A DNA stretch of 64,000 bases from Evernia prunastri (lineage: Eukaryota; Ascomycota; Lecanoromycetes; Lecanorales; Parmeliaceae), in the NCBI GenBank assembly GCA_003184365.1, contig NKYR01000035.1, positions 62,001-126,000 on the forward strand. The letters run 5' to 3'. Of the stretch, positions 54,528 through 64,000 are shown piece by piece. The position numbers and the translations under genes were made by a program. Position 1 is the first letter of the stretch. The number at the start of each line of letters is the position of its first letter. The notes below the pieces were generated by a model. That model worked only from the letters and a program-made list of their open reading frames with translations. It ran no database searches and had not been told where the DNA came from.

Positions 54528-55052
54528 TCAGCCTAATCTCTTCGCAGAAAATCTTGTCCGCGACGCTGGGCCATCAAGCAGGAACTTGTACTGATCATCC
54601 ACGCTATCATTAGGCATTCTGCCCTTTCTTTTTCCTTTCGCTGTGTCAATGCTCTCCGCCTTCCAGGCTCCTAGCTCAGGCCATGAAAGTCGCTCGTCGG
54701 TCTCGTTAACGTTGATCTCACGTGGCAAGGGGGGACGCGTGGATGCTGGCGATGTCGAAAGAGAATTGGCGACGCTGTCGTAAGTTAGCTCGTAGGTTCT
54801 GGAGCAACGGATGCCGTGTGGGTTGTTGATGAATCGGGGGTCGTCGTTCAGCGCATATTCGACGTACTTTTCTTCCTGCTTCGTGTCCAACCCCATGCCG
54901 ACGACCAAAGCTGTTGCTTCATCCAACGCGGCGCTTTCTGTGCTGTTCCGGCTCGAACTTTCCGAGCTTGTCTGACTTGCCATCTGCTTCTTGGTAACCC
55001 GGTACTCCCTGTACCTCCCCCACAGTTTCTTCAGCTCGAACGGACCCGCCAT
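54528..55052 (-). CDS. small hypothetical protein, 174 aa
   Basis: Single exon from the ATG at 55052 (MAGPFELKKLWGRYREYRVT). The frame runs ten codons further upstream only to a GTG. Basic helical N-terminus, Ser/Glu-rich middle, then DPRFINNPHGIRCSRTYELT and a polar C-terminus (DDQYKFLLDGPASRTRFSAK). No signal peptide or TM helix. I do not recognise the family. The composition looks coding and the start context CCGCCATGG on the plus strand is simply its complement. Confidence 0.55.
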   Translation of the reverse strand: MAGPFELKKLWGRYREYRVTKKQMASQTSSESSSRNSTESAALDEATALVVGMGLDTKQEEKYVEYALNDDPRFINNPHGIRCSRTYELTYDSVANSLSTSPASTRPPLPREINVNETDERLSWPELGAWKAESIDTAKGKRKGRMPNDSVDDQYKFLLDGPASRTRFSAKRLG

Positions 55053-56395
55053 GGCCAAAATATCCAAGGTTTCCAGTCTCACCGAGAAGCGATCAATCTG
55101 CCGTCGTTCTGTCGCTGCCCGAGAACGAAAAGCTCGGCGAGAAGCCTACCAGAAGTTGGGAACACAATCAAGGGTCAATGCTGTGGGGTCGTGCTGCAGC
55201 TGAAGGAAAATGGCAGATACGTCGGTGCGCGTTGAATGATTTTGTATTGAATTATCTCGGCCAGTTCGGTGCTGTTTGAGTGGAAGGGGTGCAAATGACA
55301 GCTAAGAACTAGGTCTCAATTCTATTCTTTCACTTCAGGAATCTTATCAAATGCTATAAACTCCCCCTCCCATTGGCATCGCAACCCGTCACGAGGACGC
55401 AAACCCCCCTCATCCAGCCTCAAAAAGCTTCTCAAAACATGCTGCCCTTCCCTTTCTCCCCCCCCCCCACAGTAACTTTCAAGACAGCCATAGCGAGCAC
55501 AGCCTCAAAAACTCTGGCGTACCTTGAAAAAATTGTGGAAAGTCTCTCTCTTCCCCACCCCCCCCCGGCAATGATAAATGGCCCTCTAGATAACCTAACC
55601 TAATTTTTCGCTTTCCCGTTTTCCCCATATTCCGCTTGCCTCGACTCGACTAGCGTTGTGGCTGTTTCGGTACCAAAAGAGCGTGGCGCTTTCAGGCGGG
55701 CCAGGCTAGGCTGGAGGGAAGAGGGAAGAGGGAAGAGGGAGAGGTGCATTATGTCAGGCTTAGGTGGGTTTTGGGTGACGGTGTTTTGTGTCGAGACGTG
55801 AGGTAGGTAGCGACTGACTTGACTCTGCGTGCCTGCTGCGTGCTGCGTGCGTGCGTGTCTGGGGGGTTGAGGAGGGGAGCTGGTGGTTTGGGCTGGGGTT
55901 GTTTGGCTGGCTTCTCTGCGAGGTTTTTGTTGTATGTTCGCCGTACGGAGTCCTTTGTAGGTAGGCTTTTCTTTTTTGGGGGATGGAGGAGGGTGTTAAT
56001 TTTTTGTTTGTTTGTGAGGGATATTGATGAATTGAGAATTTGTTTTTCTTTTAACTAGACTAATCTCACAAAAATGCTCCAGCACTCAGGAGGAGACGAG
56101 ACTATAGAACATCCCCATCCCATCCCATCACTATCCCAATGCTCGCATATCCAAACGACCCAAAACTTTGAAAAAACCTCCCAAGACAGACAGACAGACA
56201 GATGATCCAGCGCTGTAAGCTTGCAAATGCCCGTGCCCATTTCGAAGCAACCCCATATCCCAAAAAGCTCCATTCATATCCATATTCCATAGCCATAGCC
56301 ATAACCATACCCATACTCCATACCCATAATCGTGTCCCAAAACAATACAATACTAACAGAGACGGGACCCAGCCCCATCTGCCCAATCCAACATC
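55053..56395. other. 1.3-kb gene-free, low-complexity stretch
   Basis: Purine/pyrimidine-biased runs: a C-tract near 55460, a GGGAAGA repeat at about 55713-55744, and GT-rich and T-rich blocks to 56060. The region between CCATA-type repeats (about 56270-56330) and 56395 is the 3' flank of the next gene. Confidence 0.5.
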
Positions 56396-57430
56396 TCATT
56401 CGCAAACCAACGCCCTCCCGGCGATGTAGCTCCACACCTCTTCGTATGGCCGCGGGCTATCTTCGTCCGCACTCCCGGTGCCATTCCATCTCCGCCAGTA
56501 CTGCGCTATTTCGCTCAGGTAAGGCTTCTTCGTCGTCGTCGTCTTCTGCATTGTTCTTCGTCCCTTGTTGGCACTATCGTGGTCATGGTCATGGTCATCG
56601 TTGTTATCGCATGGCGTAGTGGTATTGCTGCTGATGGTGGTGGGGGTAGTAATAGTAGTGGTAGCGTGGCGGTCGCCGACCAGATCCGCAAGCGCCTGCG
56701 CGGACGCGACGCCGGTTTTTCCGAGCGTGCGGGCTGTGTGGTGCCAGCTGTTTGTTGACAGAGAGGTTAGTATCTGTTCTGTGAGGAGTCTGTACTTCTT
56801 GGGGTGTTGGGGCCGGGATGGGGGTTCCTTGGGGTTTTTGAAGAGAGAGGTCTTCAAGAAGAGGGGAAGAAAGGGAGAGAGAAAAGGAAAAGGGGGAATC
56901 GGAATCACGAACCTGCCCGTTGCGATCAAGTCGCCCTTCCATCTCGCCTTCATGTCCGTGAGCAAGAGCGCCATGTTGTCCAGATACGCCTCCCGGTCCG
57001 CGGCCAGCTCGCCCAGGATGCGGCCCGTCGCTTCGTAAATGTCTTCCTGCTGCTGTCGCGTCGCTCGGTCGCTCGCACTTTCTTCCGCGCTTCCATTGTC
57101 GTGGTGGTGGTTGTTGTGTTCTTCGACGAGCGCGTCCCCGCCGCAGGTGTTGAGGAGGAAGAGCGTCGTGGCGTTCAGGATGGAGGTACCGCAGGGCCCG
57201 TTGGCGACGCGGGCGTGCTCGCGCTGCCGGAAGGAGTGCTCGGCCGGAGTGGATTGTGGGAGGAGGAGCAGGTGGGCGGCGGTGTGGAGGGCTGTGAGGT
57301 GGGCGGTGAAGGCGGTGCGGTTGGGGCGGTGGGGGAGGTCGGAGAAGAGTTGGTGGGCGAGGCGGAGGGGGTTGGTGTTGTTCATTGTGGTGGTGGTCGC
57401 CGCGGCGCAGCCTGGCTCGGAGAAGTTCAT
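56396..57430 (-). CDS. hypothetical protein, about 303 aa
   Basis: Likely exons 57430-56913 and 56789-56396, with a 123-nt intron (GTTCGT...ACAG) whose removal joins ATGR to LLTEQILTSL in frame. The open frame continues through it. The ATG at 57430 starts MNFSEPGCAA. There are helical segments (FTAHLTALHTAAHLLLLP, GRILGELAADREAYLDNMAL), a His/Asp-rich run and an ordered C-terminus (YLSEIAQYWRRWNGTGSADE). No domain recognised. It resembles the C-terminal part of some fungal regulators only in composition. The locus is GC-rich. Confidence 0.5.
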   Translation of the reverse strand: MNFSEPGCAAATTTTMNNTNPLRLAHQLFSDLPHRPNRTAFTAHLTALHTAAHLLLLPQSTPAEHSFRQREHARVANGPCGTSILNATTLFLLNTCGGDALVEEHNNHHHDNGSAEESASDRATRQQQEDIYEATGRILGELAADREAYLDNMALLLTDMKARWKGDLIATGRFVIPIPPFPFLSPFLPLFLKTSLFKNPKEPPSRPQHPKKYRLLTEQILTSLSTNSWHHTARTLGKTGVASAQALADLVGDRHATTTITTPTTISSNTTTPCDNNDDHDHDHDSANKGRRTMQKTTTTKKPYLSEIAQYWRRWNGTGSADEDSPRPYEEVWSYIAGRALVCE

Positions 57431-57942
57431 GGTTGCGGTAGGAGGACGGTCTTGTGATGGGGTTTTTTCTGAGGTGGTGGTCTGGTGGGTTTTGGTTTTG
57501 GTAGTGGTGTGAGACCGTTGAGATTGATTGTAGCCCGTACTGTTACTGCTTTCTTGTGGATGCGTCTCCGTTGCAATTGTGGGTAGTCTTAGATGATCTG
57601 ACCGTAAAGATGTTTTTATGTTTATGACAATCGGACTGTACAAGTTTCTCTGAAGAGCTTTTTTGATGGTAAGGAGAGATGCTGGCAGAGGGAGAGCAGG
57701 GGAAGTGGAGAGGGTTTTTATACCTCCTCATGGCAGTGACTCATGAAAACTATGCCAGTGGAGACGTGATCATAGAATGAGAGAGAAAACTTGGCAATGT
57801 GGAGAACATGAGTGGAGAAAACTTGGGCGGCAAGGAGAGCATAATTGAGGAAGACTTGGCAGCGTTCGAGTGAAGTTGAGGCGACTGCAGCCAATCACCC
57901 ACTCTCATTGATACTACATACGGTACGAAGCGCTTCACCTAC
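57431..57942. other. intergenic, nothing recognised
   Basis: It contains the promoter side of the hypothetical gene and the 3' flank of the SOD gene. Confidence 0.45.
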
Positions 57943-58776
57943 TTACTCAAACCGCTTTTCGGCCGTCTTCCAGTTGATGACGTCCCAGATAGCACCGAAG
58001 TACTCTGCCTTACGGTTCTGATATTGCAGACTGTACGACCAATTAGCAATCCTCCCTCTATAAAAGTCCAACTGCACCAATAGAAGAGGACAAAACCGGC
58101 ACATACTAATACGCATGCTCCCAAGCATCTATGCCCAATAACGGTTTGAACTGGCCAACCACTGGATCTTGATTCGCGTACGTCCTCACCTGTAGCGCTC
58201 CAGTCTCGGTATCCTTGACCAACCAAGCCCACCCACTGCCCTGAATCCCTGCCAATTTCGTGTTCATGATCTTCTTCAAGTTGTCCAAACTCCCGTATGC
58301 CTGGTCGATCGCATTGCCCAGCTTCCCACTCGGTGGGTCACCGCCGCCAGAAGACTTGGGGGCCAAGTTCTCCCAGAAGAGGGAGTGATTGATGTGCCCA
58401 CCGCCGTGGAAGTTGATGAGGGGTTGCAGAGCGATTTGGGCTGCGGGATCGGAGGAGGATGTGGCGGAGGCGAGTTGCTCGGTGAAGTTGTTGTAGGAGT
58501 TCACGTAGGTTTGGTGGTGTTTGCTATGGTGGAGCTCCATGATTTGGCCGGAGATGGAGGGCTCGAGAGCGCCATAATCATCTGTTCAAGGGATTAGGTC
58601 GCCGAAAGTAAGCATAGAGCGTGTTTGAGAGGAAGAGAAGTACATGGTAGATCTGGTAGGGTTGCTTTGCCGCGGGCGAAGGCGGGTATGGTAGCTGGGC
58701 GGGCGATTTTAGAGATGGCAGTCAAACTGCGGAGGCCGCTACGGGCGGTGGTTTGGCGAAGGAGAGTTGTAGACAT
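57943..58776 (-). CDS. sod2: mitochondrial manganese superoxide dismutase
   Basis: Exons 58776-58644, 58581-58107 and 58030-57943 (introns 62 and 76 nt), 231 aa. Converts superoxide to peroxide in the matrix. An N-terminal basic presequence (MSTTLLRQTTARSGLRSL...ARGKATLPDLPYDYGALEP) is followed by ELHHSKHHQTYVNSYN, GGGHINHSLFWENLAP and GSGWAWLVKD, then DAWEHAYYLQYQNRKAEYFG, which supply the metal ligands H, H, D, H. INWKTAEKRFE closes the protein. GGGHINH and the downstream residues are of the Mn type. Length and ends match the family. Confidence 0.96.
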
Positions 58777-59952
58777 GCTGATTTGATGTTGATTGATGTA
58801 CTATTGAGGCTACGGTGGGGGAGTTTGCTGGCCAATTAAGATATGTATAGAATATGGAGTAGAAAGAAAAAGGATTGTAATGTTTTGGTGTTTTGATGTT
58901 TGGGAGCTTTGAGAGCCTGAACTTCGACGTCATCCACCGTACCACCGAGGGATTTGCCGGAGATCCGTTCCTACCTAGGTTCCGTAAATCATAAACGCGG
59001 TTTTGGCGACAACGAGGCCAAGGCACCGTCTGACATGCGTATTTACTACTACACAAAAATCGTTAAGATAAGTTAAGCAGCGCAGTTAATTAGAGGTGAT
59101 AGGTATTGTACTCCAAGCTATCTTCATTTCATCTCTTCCCCTTGCTGCCTTGCCTCTTACCCTTCGTCTCTTTCCCCGCGCTTCGGCAACCTATGGATCC
59201 AAGTCATCTTCATCGTATCTCGGAGAGCTTGAGACTTGACTGCGAGAATTACATCGCCAGGTGATCATTTCGCTGCAGTCGCTGCTTTCTTGGAATCAGC
59301 GGCAGCAAATTGGCTTTCCTTCCTGCGCGTGATAGATCGTAGTCCACTTTTCATCTCCCACTGAGCTCGAATTCTCGGAACAACCAGCCCTGATCTGATG
59401 ACAAGGAAGACGGACAGAGATGCAAATCTGGAGACCATGCTTCTGCCATCCGAGTCTGTGAAGGATCCTGCTGTGTCGTCGACTTAGACGCCAAAATGCA
59501 TTCGAGCAGTAATGGGCGGCATCTCAGTGCATCTTGTCGTCTGAAGATATGCCTTGCAGTTGCTGCGTTTCTGATCTATCATCCGCGTGGGTGGGCGAGA
59601 AGTATGAGGTAGGCGGCGTGTGATTGTTTTTGGGATGGATGGTGAGAGGCTTTTGAGCAAGTTCTTCTTGTCTTAGCCACTTCGAGTAACCTCAAGTGTC
59701 GTGAGAGATCCTCAATCTTCCTGCTTTCTCAAATTCATGCGAATGTGAAGCACGCTTCATTTTTCCTTGTCCAAGTTGCCAAGACGCAGTGACTCACAGT
59801 ACTAGTACTCTCAAATTCACTCGCACCTTCCTACGATTCTCTACCCAGGTACTATAATTTTAATTTACGATCATCACTACTTTCCACAGTCCGATCCTCA
59901 ACATCGATTCACTTGATGTTCTATCAGAATCAGCTCAAAAGCTTTTCCCGAC
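58777..59952. other. 1.2-kb gene-free stretch
   Basis: No coding region recognised. Contains an A/T-rich part near 59050-59110. Confidence 0.5.
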
Positions 59953-60985
59953 ATGGATCTCTCTGAAGAGCTCGAGAGCATGGCTGTCAACGCAGCAGAT
60001 GAATGCAATGTGGAGTTTGAGCCATCCGAGGGGGAAATCACGAGATGGCAAACGCTATTTGCATATCAATACTCGGAGGCCGTAGAGCAGATCAAGAACC
60101 AGAAAAGCGACTATGCACGCTACCGAGTCTCGAACGACCATTGGAATCTTGTCAGGTCGCAGAAGGAGGCCCAAGGCTATTCTCGAGAGGCGTACGAGCA
60201 TTGGGTCGCCACAGCCGGCCAGTCGGCACCCTCGCACCATGAACCAAAACCTATTATCGATTCCGCGTCTCGATCTCAGTCATCGTACCTCATCCTGCTC
60301 GAAGGGATCCTGAATACCCCGAGGAGCCTCCAAGATGCCGCCAACCTGTCGGAACCGCCCCGCGCCGTCCCAGCGGCTTCGGAGACCCGAGACGCCGTGT
60401 TCTGCCGCATCGACGGCAACGCCAAGCAGGCGATCGAACAGTGGCTCGCGCGACAGAAGTGCACCTTCAGGCCCACGTTCGTCCGGCTGTCGAAAGCCAA
60501 CAAGGACCTCGCGCCGGATTCGATCCATCCTACTCTGGGCCTGGAGTCGACTCTGCCGCAACATCGGTATTCCTCCATCCCACGCTTCGACACGACCCTT
60601 CCGCAGCACCGGGATCCGTCACCTCAGACAACCCGCCCGGTCCTGCAGGACGAATATCCCGTTTGGTACTTCTTCTACGGCATACTCGCGGATCCTGCCC
60701 TCCTCGCGCGCCTCATGTCGCTACCGGACGCGGAAGCTCCGGTCTTGGTGCGAGCTAGCATTTCGGGGGGGCTGCTCAAGACGTGGTCTGCCAAATAACA
60801 AGGCTCTGGTCGACGGAGCCAGTACCGACCGAGTGCACGGTTCGGCCTACGAAGTCGCTTCGAGGAAACGCGAGGAGGCTTTACTGTTCTACGAGACGGA
60901 GAGATACGAGGTGGTGCGGTGCTGTATCGCAACGGCGAGCCAAACGGTCCAAGGGCTTAGTTTCAGATTCTGCGGATCTTTGTGA
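59953..60985 (+). pseudogene. AIG2/GGCT-like protein gene with a 1-base frameshift
   Basis: The first frame (59953-60798, 281 aa) has a helical N-terminus and then the start of an AIG2-like gamma-glutamylcyclotransferase fold: VWYFFYGILADPALLARLM, LVRASISGGLLKTWSAK, then TAA at 60796. The rest of the domain continues at once in the +1 frame: KALVDGASTDRVHGSAYEVA, EALLFYETERYEVVRCCIAT, VQGLSFRFCGSL, ending at 60985. Reading AAATAACAAG as having one extra A gives an uninterrupted domain. This is either a recent loss of function, a sequencing error, or a truncated protein. GGCT-like folds act on gamma-glutamyl compounds. Substrate unknown. The first frame alone lacks the second half of the fold. 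Confidence 0.7.
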
Positions 60986-62672
60986 CGTTGTAGAATTTGG
61001 GCGGACAGAGATGTTTTTTGATGTGATGGCTGTAGTCTCTGTGGTCGGTGGGCGCGGGTACGCATGTCTTGCACGTTGTCAGCATCAGAACTTGCGCGCC
61101 GCTGGTAGGTTTCTCTTCTCGATGGCCAATACACACCGTCCATGGCTGGAATGATCACCTGTGGGAGGTATAATTACTCGTGGTGCTGTATTACTCATCT
61201 CATGAACGCTTTCCCCGTGGCTTGCCGACTGGGGCCGATCATGCAAGCAAACTCTCCGAGTCAAACGGTGTCCATGTCTTCAGGCGGATGCCCGCGACAT
61301 CGAAAAGTCTTGTCAACCTCGTCCAGACAAGCCATCTGAATCTCCTCCATCCATCCCGCATCACCGATCGAGAAATACGGTCTGACGAGTTCAGAACAGA
61401 AACACCTTCACGATACGAGCTCTCGCTGCAGTACCATACCAACGCTAGACATTCCTAGCTCCCCTTTGGACTGTCCACCGTGCCTGTCATCACCGAGTCA
61501 AAAAACCTTGTCCCCCTTCGGCTCAAACACCGCGCCGACGATAGATCTATCCCTCATCGCGAGCGAATCGAATACCACATTGCGGCAACTGCTCACTGAT
61601 ACCGTTGACACGTGGGCTCCTCTCTAAGTCAGAAGTCGACCCCGCGGACATGGCGTGATTTGCCACCCTTTTGGGTCCGCGATGCGCAAATCAAAATCGC
61701 TGGAGATCGGGCTAGGTTTGCTGCGGCTATTCACCGATGGCGCGTCATTACTCGTGGTGAATGAATCAAAGCTGGTGGAGCAAAGACAGGTCGGGGTGTG
61801 CAGTTTCGAACAGAATCCGGGTGTGAGTAATCGCCCAGCGGAGCCCGTCGGATATCACGCTATTGCGTCTCAGTCCAATCGCACGCAAGCAATGACCACG
61901 GAATAGATCGGATCGGATCCGATAGGGCGAGGGATTTTATAAAGAGGGGGGGGGGAATCAAACTTGTATAGCGCATCACCCGTATAGAGTACGTGCACGG
62001 CTCGGGGTGGGAGATGGAAACTGCACGGAGGCGAGGCGGAAGTCTGGAGCGAAATAGAAAGAAGCGAGGGTTCAGTGGTTGGTCGTATATATATGTTGCT
62101 TTTACGTTCGATTTCGCTTTAGAGGGTTGTGATACAAACTTGGTCGTGTAGAGCAGATGTATATACTTCGTGGGCTAGATGTCGTAACAAGTGGTTCAAG
62201 GGATTTGATGTCGTCAAGTCAGCTAAGTATCAAAGTTGACGTGAAAACGCAATGGCTGCTGCTCAATACTGTAATGGCACTGTGTGTGTTGGCCCTACTT
62301 CTCGCTCGTACTCTACTGCAGCAAACGAGTAGAATATTGGCAGACCGTCCGTCCACTGAGAGATAGAGTAAGAAAAAATCCGCTCCATGACTGACGGACG
62401 GACGGACGGCATCTACATCACATCAGCAAAAGTGGAACGACGAGGTTGGAAAATCAAAAGATCGGTCTGTAAAGTGGCAAAGGCTATGTATGTATGTATG
62501 TATGTATGAGCTGTATTGGGTATCGTCCGTTCGTTCCAATTCCCTCGCGCCTGCAATGCATGCTTCAAAGTTCAGAAGCCCCGTGGACGGAGTGCGGCCA
62601 ATCGTAACAAATACTCCCCCCCCCCAACCCCCAAACACCACTTCTCCCCGCCAAACACGTTCCACGCCATGC
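60986..62672. other. 1.7-kb gene-free stretch with microsatellites
   Basis: No gene recognised. GACG run at 62393-62409 and (TATG)n at about 62485-62508. Confidence 0.55.
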
Positions 62673-64000
62673 TCACTTCTTCCCCTTGCCGCCGCCCTTC
62701 TTCTTCCCCTTGCCCTTCGCCTCCTCCCCAACCTCCGGCAGACTGACAGTGCCCTCCCTGACGTCCTGCTCGTCAACGCCGACGGTCTTGAGCTTCTCCA
62801 TCCCGCTGATGAAGAAGCCCAGGTCTCGGTTCTGCTCTTCGAGATCCGCTTTCTCCGTCTTGATCGCGTCGAGCTGGGTACCCAGGTGGGCGATGCGGGT
62901 CATGAGGGATTCGTTCATGGCTTTCTCATCCCGCCACTCCCTCTCCAGCTTGCGAGCCATGGCTTCGAACTTTTCGGCCTTCCTCGTCGCTCGATCACGG
63001 TCTCTCTCTAATGCCGGTATGGTTTCATTGGCAAGGGCGTCGTGGGAAGCTTTCAGTGTAGCGAGTTCTTCTGCGTTCTTGGTAGATGCTTCTGTAGCTC
63101 TCTCGGCCGACTGGGCGGCTTGGCATGCCTTGTCGGCAGCACGCTCGAGAATTTCCTCAAAATACATGCGTTGGCTGTCAAGCTGGCTTGTCAGTAGATG
63201 TGTGTACTCGAGGCCAATGTTATCCATCTTTTCCCGAGGTACGTAATCGTCGAAATCATCATCATGCGGCTGTTGTGTGTGGGTGGAGGTTGGTGTGAGC
63301 TCCACAAATTTCCCATCTGTCTGATTCTGAACGATACGATGGACGTAACCGTCGGTGGCATAATCCCACACCCGTTGGGTTGTCATGTCCATGGCAAAAC
63401 AATGCTGAGATTGCTCATAATGGCTGAAGGCGTGAGCGGCATCGTATCTCCCGCAGCCAACATTGCCGCAGATGAGGCAGATCCACAGATTAGCATCCGA
63501 GCGGCAGACGCTGCATTCATTGAGGCCGGTGTCTTCTCCCAAGCTTGTGCTGCTGTAATTCCTTTTGCCGAGACCGAGTTCGTCTTGGGTGTAGCGGCAT
63601 ACGGGACAGCCTGATCCACGCCACTTCTGAAGACAGGAGCAGTGGAAGACATGCTGACAGAGGATTGTGAGGAGGCCTGTGGATTCATCCATGCGCTCGA
63701 GGCAGACGGGGCAGGTGGGTAGTTCAATCAAGGACGGCGTGGGTGGGGCGTGAGGTTTAGAAGATCGTGAGCTTGATGAAATGGGAGCTGCTTGAAGGGT
63801 CGAGTTTGTGGAGATGGAAGGTAGTTGCTTCGAGACGGATGGTGTGAAAGGGTCATTGGACATGTCCGGAAAGGAGGCTTCCTGACCAGGTGTCTCATGT
63901 GTCCGGAATTCGATCGACTTGACAAAGACGACATGACAATTCTCAGGCTACATGTTGTCAGCTTTGGCCAGCACATCTCACCCAAGAAGCCTACCTCCAT
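62673..64000 (-). CDS. BRAP2/Etp1-type RING and UBP zinc-finger protein (5' end outside the window)
   Basis: The exon 63947-62673 and the last six bases of a preceding exon (64000-63995, ATGGAG, intron 47 nt) are visible. The join SME | PENCHVVFVKSIEF is typical of the family. RING: CPVCLERMDESTGLLTILCQ, HVFHCSCLQKW, GSGCPVCRY. UBP zinc finger: CSVCRSDANLWICLICGNVG, CGRYDAAHAFSHYEQSQHCF. A coiled coil of about 170 residues and a basic GKGKKKGGGKGKK end follow. BRAP2 members bind ubiquitin and act as E3 ligases. Yeast Etp1 works in ethanol tolerance. The N-terminal RRM-like domain lies beyond 64000. Confidence 0.92.

Noticed and set aside
56804..57457. 217-codon plus-strand ORF opposite the hypothetical gene
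   Set aside because: Val/Glu/Arg-rich composition typical of an antisense shadow. The minus-strand frame has mixed helices and a consistent intron. Some doubt remains.
1..64000. tRNA, rRNA, CRISPR, phage or bacterial features
   Set aside because: No tRNA T-loop with matching stems, no rRNA blocks and no spaced repeats were seen. The gene structure is fungal throughout.

Overview
The window reads as nuclear DNA of a filamentous ascomycete (Pezizomycotina). Genes are densely packed on both strands. Most introns are about 47-95 nt with GTRAGT-like donors and YAG acceptors. There are fungal-only families: a CFEM surface protein, PAC1/NudF, Erg27, Cdc24 with a PB1 tail and an Egt1-type oxygenase. 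I do not assign it to a class. No rRNA, tRNA, CRISPR array or intact transposase gene was found.

Layout. Positions 1-5 kb look accessory. They hold the 5' part of an MFS transporter that runs off the left edge, a non-autonomous element with 56-bp inverted ends, a long imperfect hairpin, a DinB + FGE-sulfatase (EgtB/Egt1-like) gene without the usual methyltransferase half, and a two-copy 344-bp tandem repeat whose copies differ mostly by C-to-T and G-to-A changes. Positions 5-21 kb are mostly housekeeping: a small SET protein, a 1174-aa disordered protein, a type II membrane glycosyltransferase-like protein, a cis-prenyltransferase (Rer2-like), an ING/PHD chromatin protein, a DUF1992/DNAJC28-like protein and Erg27. 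Positions 21-36 kb hold a CFEM membrane protein, PAC1/LIS1 and a Stu2/XMAP215 protein sharing one promoter, a Cys-rich membrane protein, a type B carboxylesterase, an F-box-associated-type protein with an intron problem and a degraded ORF. Positions 37-48 kb hold ribosomal protein eL8, an F-box/WD40 protein and Cdc24. Positions 48-64 kb hold a cytochrome P450, a large SET methyltransferase-like protein, GINS subunit Psf3, two unknown proteins, mitochondrial Mn-SOD, a frameshifted AIG2/GGCT-like gene and a BRAP2/Etp1-type RING protein that runs off the right edge.

How genes relate. I see no convincing biosynthetic cluster. The clearest functional pairing is PAC1 and Stu2, two microtubule regulators transcribed divergently from one 637-bp region. 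ERG27 and the cis-prenyltransferase both act in isoprenoid/sterol metabolism but are 5 kb apart among unrelated genes. The strongest anomaly is an 885-nt segment inside the PH domain of Cdc24. It has splice-like ends, is an exact multiple of three and has no stop in the Cdc24 frame. Gene models below were spliced by eye using reading-frame continuity and family motifs, so exon ends may be off by a base or two.
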